Positions 54,955-62,669 of a stretch of DNA of 64,000 nucleotides are shown in pieces (position 1 is the stretch's first letter; the number at the start of each line of letters is the position of its first letter). The notes beneath the pieces are model-generated. The model saw nothing but the letters and a program-made list of their open reading frames with translations, was not told the origin of the DNA and did no database searches. The stretch comes from Bacillus sp. V5-8f. Lineage in GTDB: Bacteria; Bacillota; Bacilli; Bacillales; DSM-1321. The stretch spans positions 62,001 through 126,000 of the forward strand of contig NZ_PGUW01000018.1 of the NCBI RefSeq assembly GCF_002863565.1, read 5' to 3'. The translations under genes and the position numbers were made by a program.

Positions 54955-55050
54955 CTTAAAATATACTGCCCCTTTAGTTGAAGAAGAAAAAGCCTTACTC
55001 CTTATTGAAGTAAAGCATCCGTTACTTTAAGTACTTTAATTCACAATCTC
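54955..55050 (-). repeat. Cassette element, array copy 17 (right end of the array)
   Basis: ATACTGCCCCTTTAGTTGAA, AAAGCCTTACTCCTTATTGA, AGCATCCGTTACTTTAAGTA. Confidence 0.88.
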
Positions 55051-55230
55051 ATCGGTAGTACAAAAACTCTCTTGGTACCGACCACTCCATGGAAAAAGCC
55101 AACAGCCATAATAAAATGAGGGAAAAATAAAGCGGATTGAGTCCCCATTTTTTTACTAAAAGATAGATATGTAGGAAGTGGGTTTTTCGTAAAGGATTCT
55201 CACCTTGTTTAAGCTTTAGAGAAGGAATAT

Positions 55231-55260
55231 CAAAAAGGCAGCATATTTGCTGCCTTTAAT
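55231..55260 (-). terminator. Terminator of the DUF2642/permease operon
   Basis: AAAAAGGCAGCA and TGCTGCCTTTA arms directly after the stop. Confidence 0.85.
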
Positions 55261-55929
55261 TCAGGGTAGGTGAACTGTTTTAATATGATGAAGATTTAAA
55301 TATACAGGTTCCTCCCTTGCCGTAATAAGTTCAATAAAATTATCTTCTAACTTATTAATTTGTCCAATTAAATTGGAGTTTTCTCCTATATTAATAATAA
55401 TTAAGCTACCGACCAGTTTTTCCACTTGTACGTCAAAGCTTCTTGCCATTGATAGTTTTGATGGATGTACAGGAAGATCCTTGTTACTTAAACCATAAGG
55501 AGTTTGATTGTCTGTGTATGGGATAATCCACTTTAAATGAATTAAAGGTATATACATAGTCTTGTAAACTGGTGAATAGAATTCAAAGTAATTATTCATC
55601 ACCCTTGTTATATAACCATGTAAAGGCTGGTTACCAGTTACGTATATTTCCGTGAACATCCCTTTCGTGGATAAAAGAGTTTTTCGTAGTGATAATTCTT
55701 CCTCAGCTTCAATTCCAGGTGAGTCTACAGGAAGGGAAATCTCCTCGTTTTCCGTAGTATTTACTTTGCAATTTTGAATATGAATTATTGGAACATACAC
55801 AAAATCCTGTCCATTAAAGATAACCACTACATCAATACCAGTATCAACCAGTGTACCAAAAAGGAATTTTTTTCCGGAAATTTCTATTTTAATTGTTTTT
55901 TCTCTGAGATATTGTAAGATTTTACTCAT
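55261..55929 (-). CDS. DUF2642-type protein, three-domain, last gene of the permease operon
   Basis: 222 aa made of repeated about 60-70 aa beta modules ending in a YxPxxHI pattern: DFVYVPIIHIQNC, MYIPLIHLKWI, VYLNLHHIKTV. This is the look of DUF2642 / spore-coat-associated Bacillus proteins with Sm-like folds. It follows the ArsB/NhaD-type permease after 15 bp on the same strand. GGAAGGAG 8 nt before MSKIL. Confidence 0.7.
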   Translation of the reverse strand: MSKILQYLREKTIKIEISGKKFLFGTLVDTGIDVVVIFNGQDFVYVPIIHIQNCKVNTTENEEISLPVDSPGIEAEEELSLRKTLLSTKGMFTEIYVTGNQPLHGYITRVMNNYFEFYSPVYKTMYIPLIHLKWIIPYTDNQTPYGLSNKDLPVHPSKLSMARSFDVQVEKLVGSLIIINIGENSNLIGQINKLEDNFIELITAREEPVYLNLHHIKTVHLP

Positions 55930-55944
55930 AATCATTTCTCCTTC

Positions 55945-57300
55945 CTACATTAATAACCAAGTGGTCCAAAAATACAGCGAAAATAAACTTATGATTAATC
56001 CTATAGGAATTATCAAAAAGGTAACTTTAAGATACTTTCCCCAGGAGATATCGATGGAGTGTTTCTTCAACATATACATCCAAATTAATGTAGCCAGCGT
56101 ACCAACAGGCGTTAACAAAGCACCTATATCGCTTCCAATCACGTTAGCAAGATAAGCAATTTGTACAAGGTGAGGATCCAATCCCATCTCTGTTATCGAC
56201 AGAGTCCCTATCATAACTGCAGGAAGATTATTGAATAAATTGGATAGGATAGTTAATAATATGCCCATTATCATGGTAGCGTTGAATGGGCTGTCCATAA
56301 TTAAGGGTTTTAAATTGCTGACTATATAATCATTCAAGCCAACATTCTTCAAACCATATACCAGCACGTACATATTGAAAGCAAATAAAAGAACATGCCA
56401 GGGTGTTTTCTTTACAATATCGGTAAGACCAGTTTTGGTTTTATACCATCTGAGAATTATCAAAAGGAACGCTCCCACCATACCGATCAATTCCAAGGGA
56501 ACCCCAAATGGTGTAAGTGCGAAGAAGCTCGCCCGAGTTAAAATGACGATTGCAAAACTCATTTTAAACAACTTCCAATCATTATCTTCGGATTGTTGTT
56601 TAACATCGAGTGGATGAGTTTGTACATAGCGTGAAAAGGTTTTATCCCATTTTACAGGTACACTGGCAATTTTCCTTGGAAGGTCCTTCTTAAAATATAG
56701 ATAAAGTAATAACCCGATTGTTAAAATCCCTATCATTGAAGGAACAAACATCAAATTGAGATAACTATTAAGGCTCAGTCCTACAATTTTTAGTGCAATC
56801 AAATTGGAAATATTGCTTACTGCTATTGGGGCACTCGCTGCCGTTGCAATTAGAGCTCCTGATATTAGAAAGGGGATTTTTTGGTGAGGTTTAATCTTTA
56901 GTAACGTTACAATATGAATAATGATAGGTGTTGTGATAAGGATACTTCCATCGTTATTGAAAAACATTGTCATGAAAAAACATAGGAGATTAGTATAAAC
57001 GAATAATCTAATCCCTGAACCCTTAGACCGGATGATGATATTTAAAGCAATCCACCTAAAAAACCCAATGCTCTCAAGTACAATAGACATCATTATGGTG
57101 GATAATATGGTTAAAGAAGCACCCCTGATAATATCAAATATATATAAAACATCCATCCAAGGAACAATGCCTGCAACTAATACAGTCAAGGCACCTATTG
57201 TAGTAGGTATCGTTTCATTAATCCCAAATGGTCTCCATAACATGAGAATAATTGTTAAAGTAAAAATTATTGACATCAAGACAATTTGTGAACTAAGCAT
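55945..57300 (-). CDS. ArsB/NhaD superfamily ion permease
   Basis: 451 aa, about 11-12 helices. Family points: MFFNNDGSILITTPIIIHIV, SGALIATAASAPIAVSNISN, NLFNNLPAVMIGTLSITEMG, ANVIGSDIGALLTPVGTLAT (NN.P, NxxGS and TPxG motifs). The family covers arsenite exporters and Na+/H+ antiporters; there is no ArsR or ArsC here, and the spore-type DUF2642 neighbours argue for a sporulation or ion role. Its ATG overlaps the end of a 43-aa peptide gene. Confidence 0.85.
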   Translation of the reverse strand: MLSSQIVLMSIIFTLTIILMLWRPFGINETIPTTIGALTVLVAGIVPWMDVLYIFDIIRGASLTILSTIMMSIVLESIGFFRWIALNIIIRSKGSGIRLFVYTNLLCFFMTMFFNNDGSILITTPIIIHIVTLLKIKPHQKIPFLISGALIATAASAPIAVSNISNLIALKIVGLSLNSYLNLMFVPSMIGILTIGLLLYLYFKKDLPRKIASVPVKWDKTFSRYVQTHPLDVKQQSEDNDWKLFKMSFAIVILTRASFFALTPFGVPLELIGMVGAFLLIILRWYKTKTGLTDIVKKTPWHVLLFAFNMYVLVYGLKNVGLNDYIVSNLKPLIMDSPFNATMIMGILLTILSNLFNNLPAVMIGTLSITEMGLDPHLVQIAYLANVIGSDIGALLTPVGTLATLIWMYMLKKHSIDISWGKYLKVTFLIIPIGLIISLFSLYFWTTWLLM

Positions 57301-57424
57301 TTACCTCCGCCACCTTGTTTTTGGATGGTGTAAGTTTTACGGTATCAGGAGTGGTTTGGTCTTGAGGTTTTACAAAAAAAGAATAGAAGACTCCCCCAAT
57401 TACAGAAAAAAACAAAATCATCAT
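57293..57424 (-). CDS. 43-aa single-helix membrane peptide overlapping the permease start
   Basis: MMILFFSVIGGVFYSFFVKP, then a Thr/Lys-rich tail (DQTTPDTVKLTPSKNKVAEV). GGAGGA upstream. Its stop codon overlaps the permease start (ATGCTTAG), implying translational coupling, so it is likely a small partner or regulator of the permease. No family recognised. Confidence 0.6.
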   Translation of the reverse strand: MMILFFSVIGGVFYSFFVKPQDQTTPDTVKLTPSKNKVAEVNA

Positions 57425-57578
57425 TCCATGTCCTCCTTTCAATTAGCCTTGAATTGTATCTTAAGGCTTTAACCTTTTTGCCTTCAATTTCCCATGCATT
57501 CTTTCAGCAAATTTCATCAATGAATAATATTCGTTTTTTTGTAAGGCATAAACCTGATTTAAGTTAAAATAACAATGT

Positions 57579-57722
57579 TTATTTAGATTCGTTTTGAATC
57601 ACAATAAAGTCGCTTTTCACATCAAGTACCATCCCATTATGAACGGTTTTATCATCGGAAATAATACTTATATTAAAACCTATCAGTGAATTAAGTGCCT
57701 TTTGAAAATTTTGTTTTTTCAT
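57579..57722 (-). CDS. Short DUF2642-like protein, 47 aa
   Basis: Starts MKKQNFQKALNSLIGFNISI, ends VLDVKSDFIVIQNESK. GGGGGA lies 8 nt before ATG. It is one Sm-like half module similar to the neighbours. Stop lies about 155 bp from the peptide/permease pair; probably the same transcription unit. Confidence 0.6.
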   Translation of the reverse strand: MKKQNFQKALNSLIGFNISIISDDKTVHNGMVLDVKSDFIVIQNESK

Positions 57723-57778
57723 CTGATGAGTCCCCCTTATTAATTGGCCCAGAAGCGACATATCATTTATTAGATATA

Positions 57779-58396
57779 CTATTTTTCTTTTTCTTCTGCT
57801 TTATTATTTGTATTGTTTTCCGCTTTTCCATTGTCCTTATTATCTTTATTTTTTTCTGATTTTTCATCTTCATTTTGTTTCTCTACTCTTGCCCCGTAAC
57901 TGATGCTGCGGATATGGAACATTGACAGGAGAATACTTTCTTCGTTTAGTATTAACGTTACGAATTCATCATTAATATCATGAAGTACGCCTTGAAGCTT
58001 CTCTAGACCGCCTAGGTTAATATTTACCCATTGATTTCTGAGGTCATTAAGTAAGCCCTTAAAAGTTGCAGCTGTTTTAAAAGTAAAATCTCCGGGAATT
58101 TCCAGTTGAAATTGGAACCCCTTCTTTACATTCTCGGTAATACTTTTCATATGGTCGGTTTTATAGTAGATAACACCTTCTTGCTCAGTTAAAATCGATA
58201 AGTGATCATCGTATATGCCTAATAATAATCCTGTCCGAGATTCCGGCCCTCTTCTATCTACCTTTAGAACTTTCCCAACCAAATTAGTTAACCATTCCTT
58301 ATTGATAATGTTGCCCCTTCCTATATAATCTTTTACCCTGTATGTATATGTGTCATGGAATGACATTGTTTGTGGTAATTGTCCATCTTCTATCAA
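57779..58396 (-). CDS. DUF2642-type protein with charged tail
   Basis: About 205 aa. Two beta modules (about 30-95: LVGKVLKVDRRGPESRTGLL, LGIYDDHLSILTEQEGVIYY; 100-165: VNINLGGLEKLQGVLHDIND, SILLSMFHIRSISYGARV), then a low-complexity Lys/Asn/Glu tail (KNKDNKDNGKAENNTNNKAE), as in spore-coat proteins. First gene of the cluster. The start is uncertain: the TTG at 58394-58396 has no good ribosome site, and the MSFHD start ten codons later is no better. Confidence 0.65.
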   Translation of the reverse strand: MIEDGQLPQTMSFHDTYTYRVKDYIGRGNIINKEWLTNLVGKVLKVDRRGPESRTGLLLGIYDDHLSILTEQEGVIYYKTDHMKSITENVKKGFQFQLEIPGDFTFKTAATFKGLLNDLRNQWVNINLGGLEKLQGVLHDINDEFVTLILNEESILLSMFHIRSISYGARVEKQNEDEKSEKNKDNKDNGKAENNTNNKAEEKEK

Positions 58397-58957
58397 TAAG
58401 ACTGAAATTCATCAAAAATGTGTATATGAACTAACCTCTAGAACTTCCTAAAGTTAAATGACTGAAATTACTGATTGAACTGAACATCCAGATGTATCCG
58501 GAGCGCAGGTATTTGACTGGCTGAAGGAGAAAAATAAAATAGGAGAATATTAATAAATTTGATTGTCATACTAATTGCCATAACTAATCTTGAACTGAAA
58601 GGATAATAAATAATAAACAATAATGGTTTCCATGTAACCGTATTGATACTGATTACTAAATCCTCGAACGTATCACCCTCCCCTTAAGGCATGTTAATAG
58701 TTTGTTCTAATATGTCCTTTATACATAGAAAAAAATGTATGTTTAAAAAATACTAGTACAAAAAGGAAACATGAATGATATTCTTCTTTTTTTCCAGAAT
58801 ATAATTCCTATAGATAAAAAGGTGATGCACAGGATAATGATCAAAACTTTCTAAATGATTTGTTAAGATATGTTATGATAATTAAGATTTGTTAACCTCT
58901 TAATCTTCGTTGTTAACATTTACTTTAGAATCGAATCTGAAATTTGGGAGGATAACT
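58397..58957. other. Intergenic region, promoters only
   Basis: Divergent promoters for the DUF2642 cluster and the DUF1284 gene are expected here. The leader contains a short frame from 58497 without signals. No hairpin or repeat seen. Confidence 0.35.
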
Positions 58958-59374
58958 ATGTACAAGCTGCGAGGCCATCATCTTTTTTGTCTTTTGGGGT
59001 ATCGTGGAATGGGCTATTCTCAAGAATACGTGGAAAATATGACACGGCTGCATCAAACCTTGAGAGTCAACCCCTCAACGGGAATTGAAATAGTAAAGGG
59101 TCCCGACCATTTATGTGAAAAGTACCCCAACTCAGGTGAATACCACTGCCAAGACGTCCATATTTATGAGAGAGATGCCGCTATACTAAAGAAATTAGGG
59201 CTCCAAATCGGACAAATTCTATATTGGGAGGATATTGAGGCGAGAATTCGAAAGCATATTGTTCCCTCTGACATTGAAGGTGTATGTGAATCTTGTTCTT
59301 GGAGGAAATATGGGGTATGTGAAGAAGGTGTTCAAGAGATCATTGAAGGGAAGGGCTTAAGGGAAGTCGAGTAA
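58958..59374 (+). CDS. DUF1284 family protein
   Basis: 138 aa from MYKLRGHHLFCLLGYRGMGY with GGGAGGAT upstream. Marks of DUF1284: LRGHHLFCLL at the start, the HLCEKYP segment, EYHCQDVHIYERDAAILKKL, and a C-terminal Cys cluster (GVCESCSWRKYGVCEEGV). Conserved Cys/His suggest an iron-sulphur or other metal site; role unknown. Single gene. Confidence 0.88.
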   Translation: MYKLRGHHLFCLLGYRGMGYSQEYVENMTRLHQTLRVNPSTGIEIVKGPDHLCEKYPNSGEYHCQDVHIYERDAAILKKLGLQIGQILYWEDIEARIRKHIVPSDIEGVCESCSWRKYGVCEEGVQEIIEGKGLREVE

Positions 59375-59443
59375 TCCTTCCCCCCTTGTTAAAAAAAGTT
59401 CCGTTTGTTAGTTAAATAAAGCAAATAATGATTAATCCTATTT

Positions 59444-60010
59444 TTATTCCACTGCCATTGCCTGTGCTTTCGTTACATGAACGGTTCCAAATGGATGCTG
59501 TGGAGGAGCATATATAGAATATAGCTTTAGAGGGATATTCCCTGTATTGGTTACATTATGCCACGTTCCAGCAGGAACCATAATCGCAAAATCATCATAA
59601 ACATTGCGCACATAGTTTAAATCATCTTTTCTTTTACCCATTTGAACAACCCCTCGACCTTGTTCAATCCTTAAGAATTGGTCAACATTCGGGTGAATTT
59701 CTAATCCGATATCTTCTCCAACGTTAATACTCATCAATGTAACCTGCAAATGCTTTCCTGTCCACAAGGCGGTACGATAGGTATTATTCTGCTTTGTTGC
59801 CTCATTGATATTAACTACATACGGATTCGATCCATAGTCTTTTAGCTCAATTTGATTTCGTCCTTCTCCTGATTGATACAAACCCAATCTGTGAGCTTCA
59901 TCAAGAATAGTCCGGTAATGTGGCTGTCTCACATTATTATACATTTGGAAATCACCATAATAGGTATTTCGTGGAGACTGCTCTGGATACTTGAAAGAGG
60001 AATAGTCCAT
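59444..60010 (-). CDS. Cupin-domain protein
   Basis: 188 aa from MDYSSFKYPEQSPRNTYYGD (GAAGGGA 9 nt upstream; the longer frame has no site). The cupin domain at about 85-175 holds both motifs: GEDIGLEIHPNVDQFLRIEQ (H..H-type metal site with Glu) and PAGTWHNVTNTGN (third His). Bacillus proteins like this are small mannose-isomerase-like cupins. It is next to a tiny-TM sporulation gene, divergently. Confidence 0.82.
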   Translation of the reverse strand: MDYSSFKYPEQSPRNTYYGDFQMYNNVRQPHYRTILDEAHRLGLYQSGEGRNQIELKDYGSNPYVVNINEATKQNNTYRTALWTGKHLQVTLMSINVGEDIGLEIHPNVDQFLRIEQGRGVVQMGKRKDDLNYVRNVYDDFAIMVPAGTWHNVTNTGNIPLKLYSIYAPPQHPFGTVHVTKAQAMAVE

Positions 60011-60104
60011 CTTTTTCATTCCCTTCATAGATTTATACAGTATCCTATGCACCAGTTCCATTAAAAGCATTTATTTAATTGATAAAAAGACACACTTTTC
60101 ACTA

Positions 60105-60126
60105 GGACAAACCCTCTACCCTGTCC
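60105..60126. promoter_or_regulatory. GGACA-N12-TGTCC palindrome upstream of tiny-TM gene
   Basis: Third copy of the palindrome; about 70 bp upstream of the ATG, as in the 5245 paralogue. Confidence 0.45.
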
Positions 60127-60198
60127 GTTCAACTGGTTTGTACACAGTATGTAAATTGCAAGTTAGCTTTTCCACTAACACACAAAGGAGGAGAATCT

Positions 60199-60324
60199 AT
60201 GGGTGAATACGCTAGCGGTGGCTATGGCGGTCCATTTGCTTTTATCCTTGTCATCTTCATAATACTGGTAATTATCGGTTGCACAGTTTGCGGCGGTTAT
60301 TCATTATCATCATTTAAAGCCTGA
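60199..60324 (+). CDS. Tiny transmembrane sporulation protein with a C-terminal extension
   Basis: 41 aa: MGEYASGGYGGP head, helix FAFILVIFIILVIIG, CTVCGGY, then SLSSFKA. The paralogue at 5245 stops at GGY; here the stop is lost and translation runs into the terminator stem, ending at its TGA. GGAGG ribosome site. Confidence 0.82.
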   Translation: MGEYASGGYGGPFAFILVIFIILVIIGCTVCGGYSLSSFKA

Positions 60325-60353
60325 TAATAGGTTGAACCTATTATCAGACTTTT
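60321..60353 (+). terminator. Terminator of tiny-TM gene at 60199
   Basis: CTGATAATAGGT and ACCTATTATCAG arms then ACTTTTCC; the gene's stop codon is inside the left arm. Confidence 0.75.
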
Positions 60354-60543
60354 CCTACTTCACAATGATTTCTTGGACCGAAATTGCAGTAGATTTGCGG
60401 TTGATAAACAAGTTTCAGTTCATTATTATTCAAGGCTTTACGCAAGCCCAATTTCTAGCTGTTTCCAGGGATTTTTGTTTATTCCGTTTTTCAAACTTCC
60501 AACTGGGTAGAAAGAAAGTGAACATTTTTAAAGGAGGATCTGA

Positions 60544-60874
60544 TATGACTCAGCAACAATATGAAGAATGTATTAAAGCGTGTTTAGACTGCATGGAAGC
60601 TTGCAATAATTGTTTCGACGCATGTTTACGAGAAGATCATGTTCACATGATGGCGGAATGCATTCGTCTGGATCAAGAATGTGCGGATATGTGCAGCTTC
60701 GCAGCTAAAGCTATGCAAACGAATAGTCCATTTGCTAAACAAATCTGCGCCCTATGCGCAGAAATTTGCGAAGCATGTGGAAATGAATGTAAAAAACATG
60801 ACCATGAACATTGCCAAAAATGTGCAGAATCATGCTTTAAGTGTGCAGAGCTATGCCGCCAAATGGCAGCTTAA
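60544..60874 (+). CDS. Four-helix-bundle copper-binding protein
   Basis: About 109 aa from MTQQQYEECIKACLDCMEAC; AAAGGAGG lies 8 nt upstream. Cys-rich helices with CxxxC spacing (CLDCMEACNNCFDAC, ICALCAEICEACGNEC, CQKCAESCFKCAELC) plus HDHEH. This is the Csp-like/DUF326 pattern, in which four helices lined by Cys store or bind Cu(I). Cytosolic, no signal peptide. A YdhK-like lipoprotein lies about 0.8 kb away. Confidence 0.92.
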
Positions 60875-60966
60875 ACCAAAAAATGTTCTTTATCGACTGC
60901 ATTACCATTTAAATTTAAAGACGCGGAAAGAATTAAAAAGTACAGAAATCAGATGTAGTGAGACGC

Positions 60967-60995
60967 AAAAAAGAGAGCCATTGGCTCTCTTTTTT
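60967..60995. terminator. Bidirectional terminator
   Basis: AAAAAAGAGAGCCA and TGGCTCTCTTTTTT, serving the copper protein and the NlpC/P60 gene. Confidence 0.88.
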
Positions 60996-61437
60996 ATATA
61001 CGCTTAATACCAACTAGTTTTGGTTTCCAGTAAACATTGCTTGTGCTTGTAATAGAGACACCTTTAGAAGATGCAGAATGAATCATTTTTCCGCTACCAA
61101 GATAAATCGAAGCATGAGTTACTCTTGAAGCTCTATTTGGAGCAAAAAACATTAGATCTCCCGGTCTTGCTGAACTTATACTAACACGAGTACCTTTTTT
61201 GTACATTTCTGCTGCAGTGCGAGGCAAAGTCTTTCCTGCCTTGCCAAAAGAATATTTGATAAGACCTGAACAATCGAAACCGCTTGGCGTAATTCCGCCC
61301 CATCTATATTTAACTCCTAAGTTGCTTTTGGCAACTGAAATTGCTTTCGTATGATAAGTAGCTGCTTCACTCATGGTTGGTGCAGCAGTGGCTAATACAG
61401 ATGCGATAGAAAGAGCTGCAATAATTTTCTTTAACAA
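60994..61437 (-). CDS. Secreted NlpC/P60 endopeptidase, paralogue of 14736
   Basis: 147 aa. Signal peptide (LKKIIAALSIASVLATAAPT, cut near SEAA), then NlpC/P60 domain with SGFDCSGLIKYSFGKAGKTL (catalytic Cys) and RVTHASIYLGSGKMIHSASS (catalytic His). Same length, TTG start and GGGGG ribosome site as 14736-15182; a duplicate pair. WalR-like box upstream. Confidence 0.9.
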   Translation of the reverse strand: MLKKIIAALSIASVLATAAPTMSEAATYHTKAISVAKSNLGVKYRWGGITPSGFDCSGLIKYSFGKAGKTLPRTAAEMYKKGTRVSISSARPGDLMFFAPNRASRVTHASIYLGSGKMIHSASSKGVSITSTSNVYWKPKLVGIKRI

Positions 61438-61498
61438 TATTTATTCCCCCTGGTGTGCTTTGCTAAACCTATATTAACTGAAAGTTGGTAACATTAGC

Positions 61499-61515
61499 AT
61501 CACAGGAATATTACA
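61499..61515 (-). promoter_or_regulatory. WalR-like box upstream of second NlpC/P60 gene
   Basis: Minus strand TGTAAT-N5-TGTGAT, matching the box of the first paralogue. Confidence 0.55.
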
Positions 61516-61615
61516 CTTATATTACAAATAAAAACTAGTAAAACCAATCTTCGACACATGTGGGGAATTTGACCTATAATTTCCTTGTGGGTATTAATAG
61601 GGCAGTTAATTACAC

Positions 61616-61645
61616 AAAAAAGGGCACCTCGATAGATGCCCTTGT
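61616..61645 (-). terminator. Terminator of YdhK-like gene
   Basis: AAAAAAGGGCACCTC and AGATGCCCTT arms. Confidence 0.8.
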
Positions 61646-61658
61646 TAATCCACCATTA

Positions 61659-62279
61659 TTAATGACCAGTGTGCCCTAGATCGTCACCTTCCAAAGGATA
61701 AATTTCATCTTCTGTGACCCATTGGTGATTTTCCACTTCTTTTCCATCTATTGTTGATATGTAGTCAACCATATAAATCGTCATTTGTTGTGCAGTCTTA
61801 ATGGTAGCTTTGGCACCTTTCATACCTTCCATGTGACCAGCTTCTAGAGTAACTTCATCTCCAGGCTTAAAAGGTGTATCACTAGCATCCATCAATTCCT
61901 CGTGAATAACCCATTTATGATTTTTCACTCTTTCTCCACCTGTTGTTGGTGTATAAGAAACGGCATAGACAGTCGTATCATAAGCACCAACTATCTCAGC
62001 TTCCGCACCCTTCATGCCTTCCATGTGATCAGTTTCTAGTATCGCCTTACTTCCTACTTGATAGGTAGGATTCTCCGCCTCTTTTAAACCTTCAGGGACT
62101 TCTCCTGAACCAGAATGATTCATTTCTGAGTGATCCATGTTTTCGTCTTTCATATTGCCATGGCTTCCGTTCTCATAATTATTACTTTCCTGCTTGTCGT
62201 TTCCGCCATTTCCACATGCGGCTAAAAATAACGCCATGATTAAGGATATAAGAACAAGTGTAATCTTTTTACCTTTCAT
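61659..62279 (-). CDS. ydhK: YdhK-family lipoprotein (DUF1541 repeats)
   Basis: 206 aa. Signal peptide with lipobox FLAAC; Met/His/Asn/Glu-rich stretch (ENGSHGNMKDENMDHSEMNH) that could hold metal; two DUF1541 repeats (about 78-135 and 140-195), each with xxMEGMKGAxAxI...VDY/VSY...HxWVxxEE, ending GDDLGHTGH. YdhK-type lipoproteins often sit with copper genes, fitting the copper-binding protein nearby. AGGAGGAG ribosome site. Confidence 0.9.
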   Translation of the reverse strand: MKGKKITLVLISLIMALFLAACGNGGNDKQESNNYENGSHGNMKDENMDHSEMNHSGSGEVPEGLKEAENPTYQVGSKAILETDHMEGMKGAEAEIVGAYDTTVYAVSYTPTTGGERVKNHKWVIHEELMDASDTPFKPGDEVTLEAGHMEGMKGAKATIKTAQQMTIYMVDYISTIDGKEVENHQWVTEDEIYPLEGDDLGHTGH

Positions 62280-62581
62280 TACTATCTCCTCCTATCATTT
62301 CATTCATTTACTTTACAGGCATTCGTCTATCGTTTCATTTTCGAAGTGTTGATTACGCCTTTTCGCCATACTGGGAGAAGTATAATTTTGCTAACGTGGC
62401 TGAATCAAACCTTTCTACTTATTCAACATTATCCCCTTGTTGTTAGACGGTAGAATGGCTTTTATTCGAATCCTTTAGTTTTCTTCCCTCGCCTATATAG
62501 TAAAATACCCCCCAACCCTATATCAATCAGAATGAATTTTCCCTTGAATGTTTCGTGTTGGGCGGAACTTTGGTACAAAAT
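62280..62581. other. Intergenic spacer
   Basis: Promoter of the YdhK-like gene expected. No gene or hairpin seen before the terminator at 62582. Confidence 0.35.
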
Positions 62582-62629
62582 AAAAAAGCCCGAAACGTTT
62601 CATTGCAACCGTTTCGGGGGCTATTTTTT
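62582..62629. terminator. Strong bidirectional terminator
   Basis: AAAAAAGCCCGAAACG and CGTTTCGGGGGCTATTTTTT-type arms around a short inner stem. Confidence 0.8.
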
Positions 62630-62669
62630 CCCAACTGTCTGTTATAACTATTTTTTCAGAAATTTTTCC

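Noticed and set aside
39398..55050. Classical integron with attC sites
   Set aside because: The core sequence is GTTAGTT rather than GTTRRRY, there is no IntI gene in the window, and central hairpins often look like terminators. Kept only as an analogy.
39398..55050. CRISPR array
   Set aside because: The repeats are 80-105 bp apart from each other by whole genes, imperfect, and have no uniform short spacers; no cas genes.
55945..57300. Arsenite resistance operon
   Set aside because: Permease fold fits, but no arsR, arsC or arsenic-type operator; neighbours are DUF2642 proteins.
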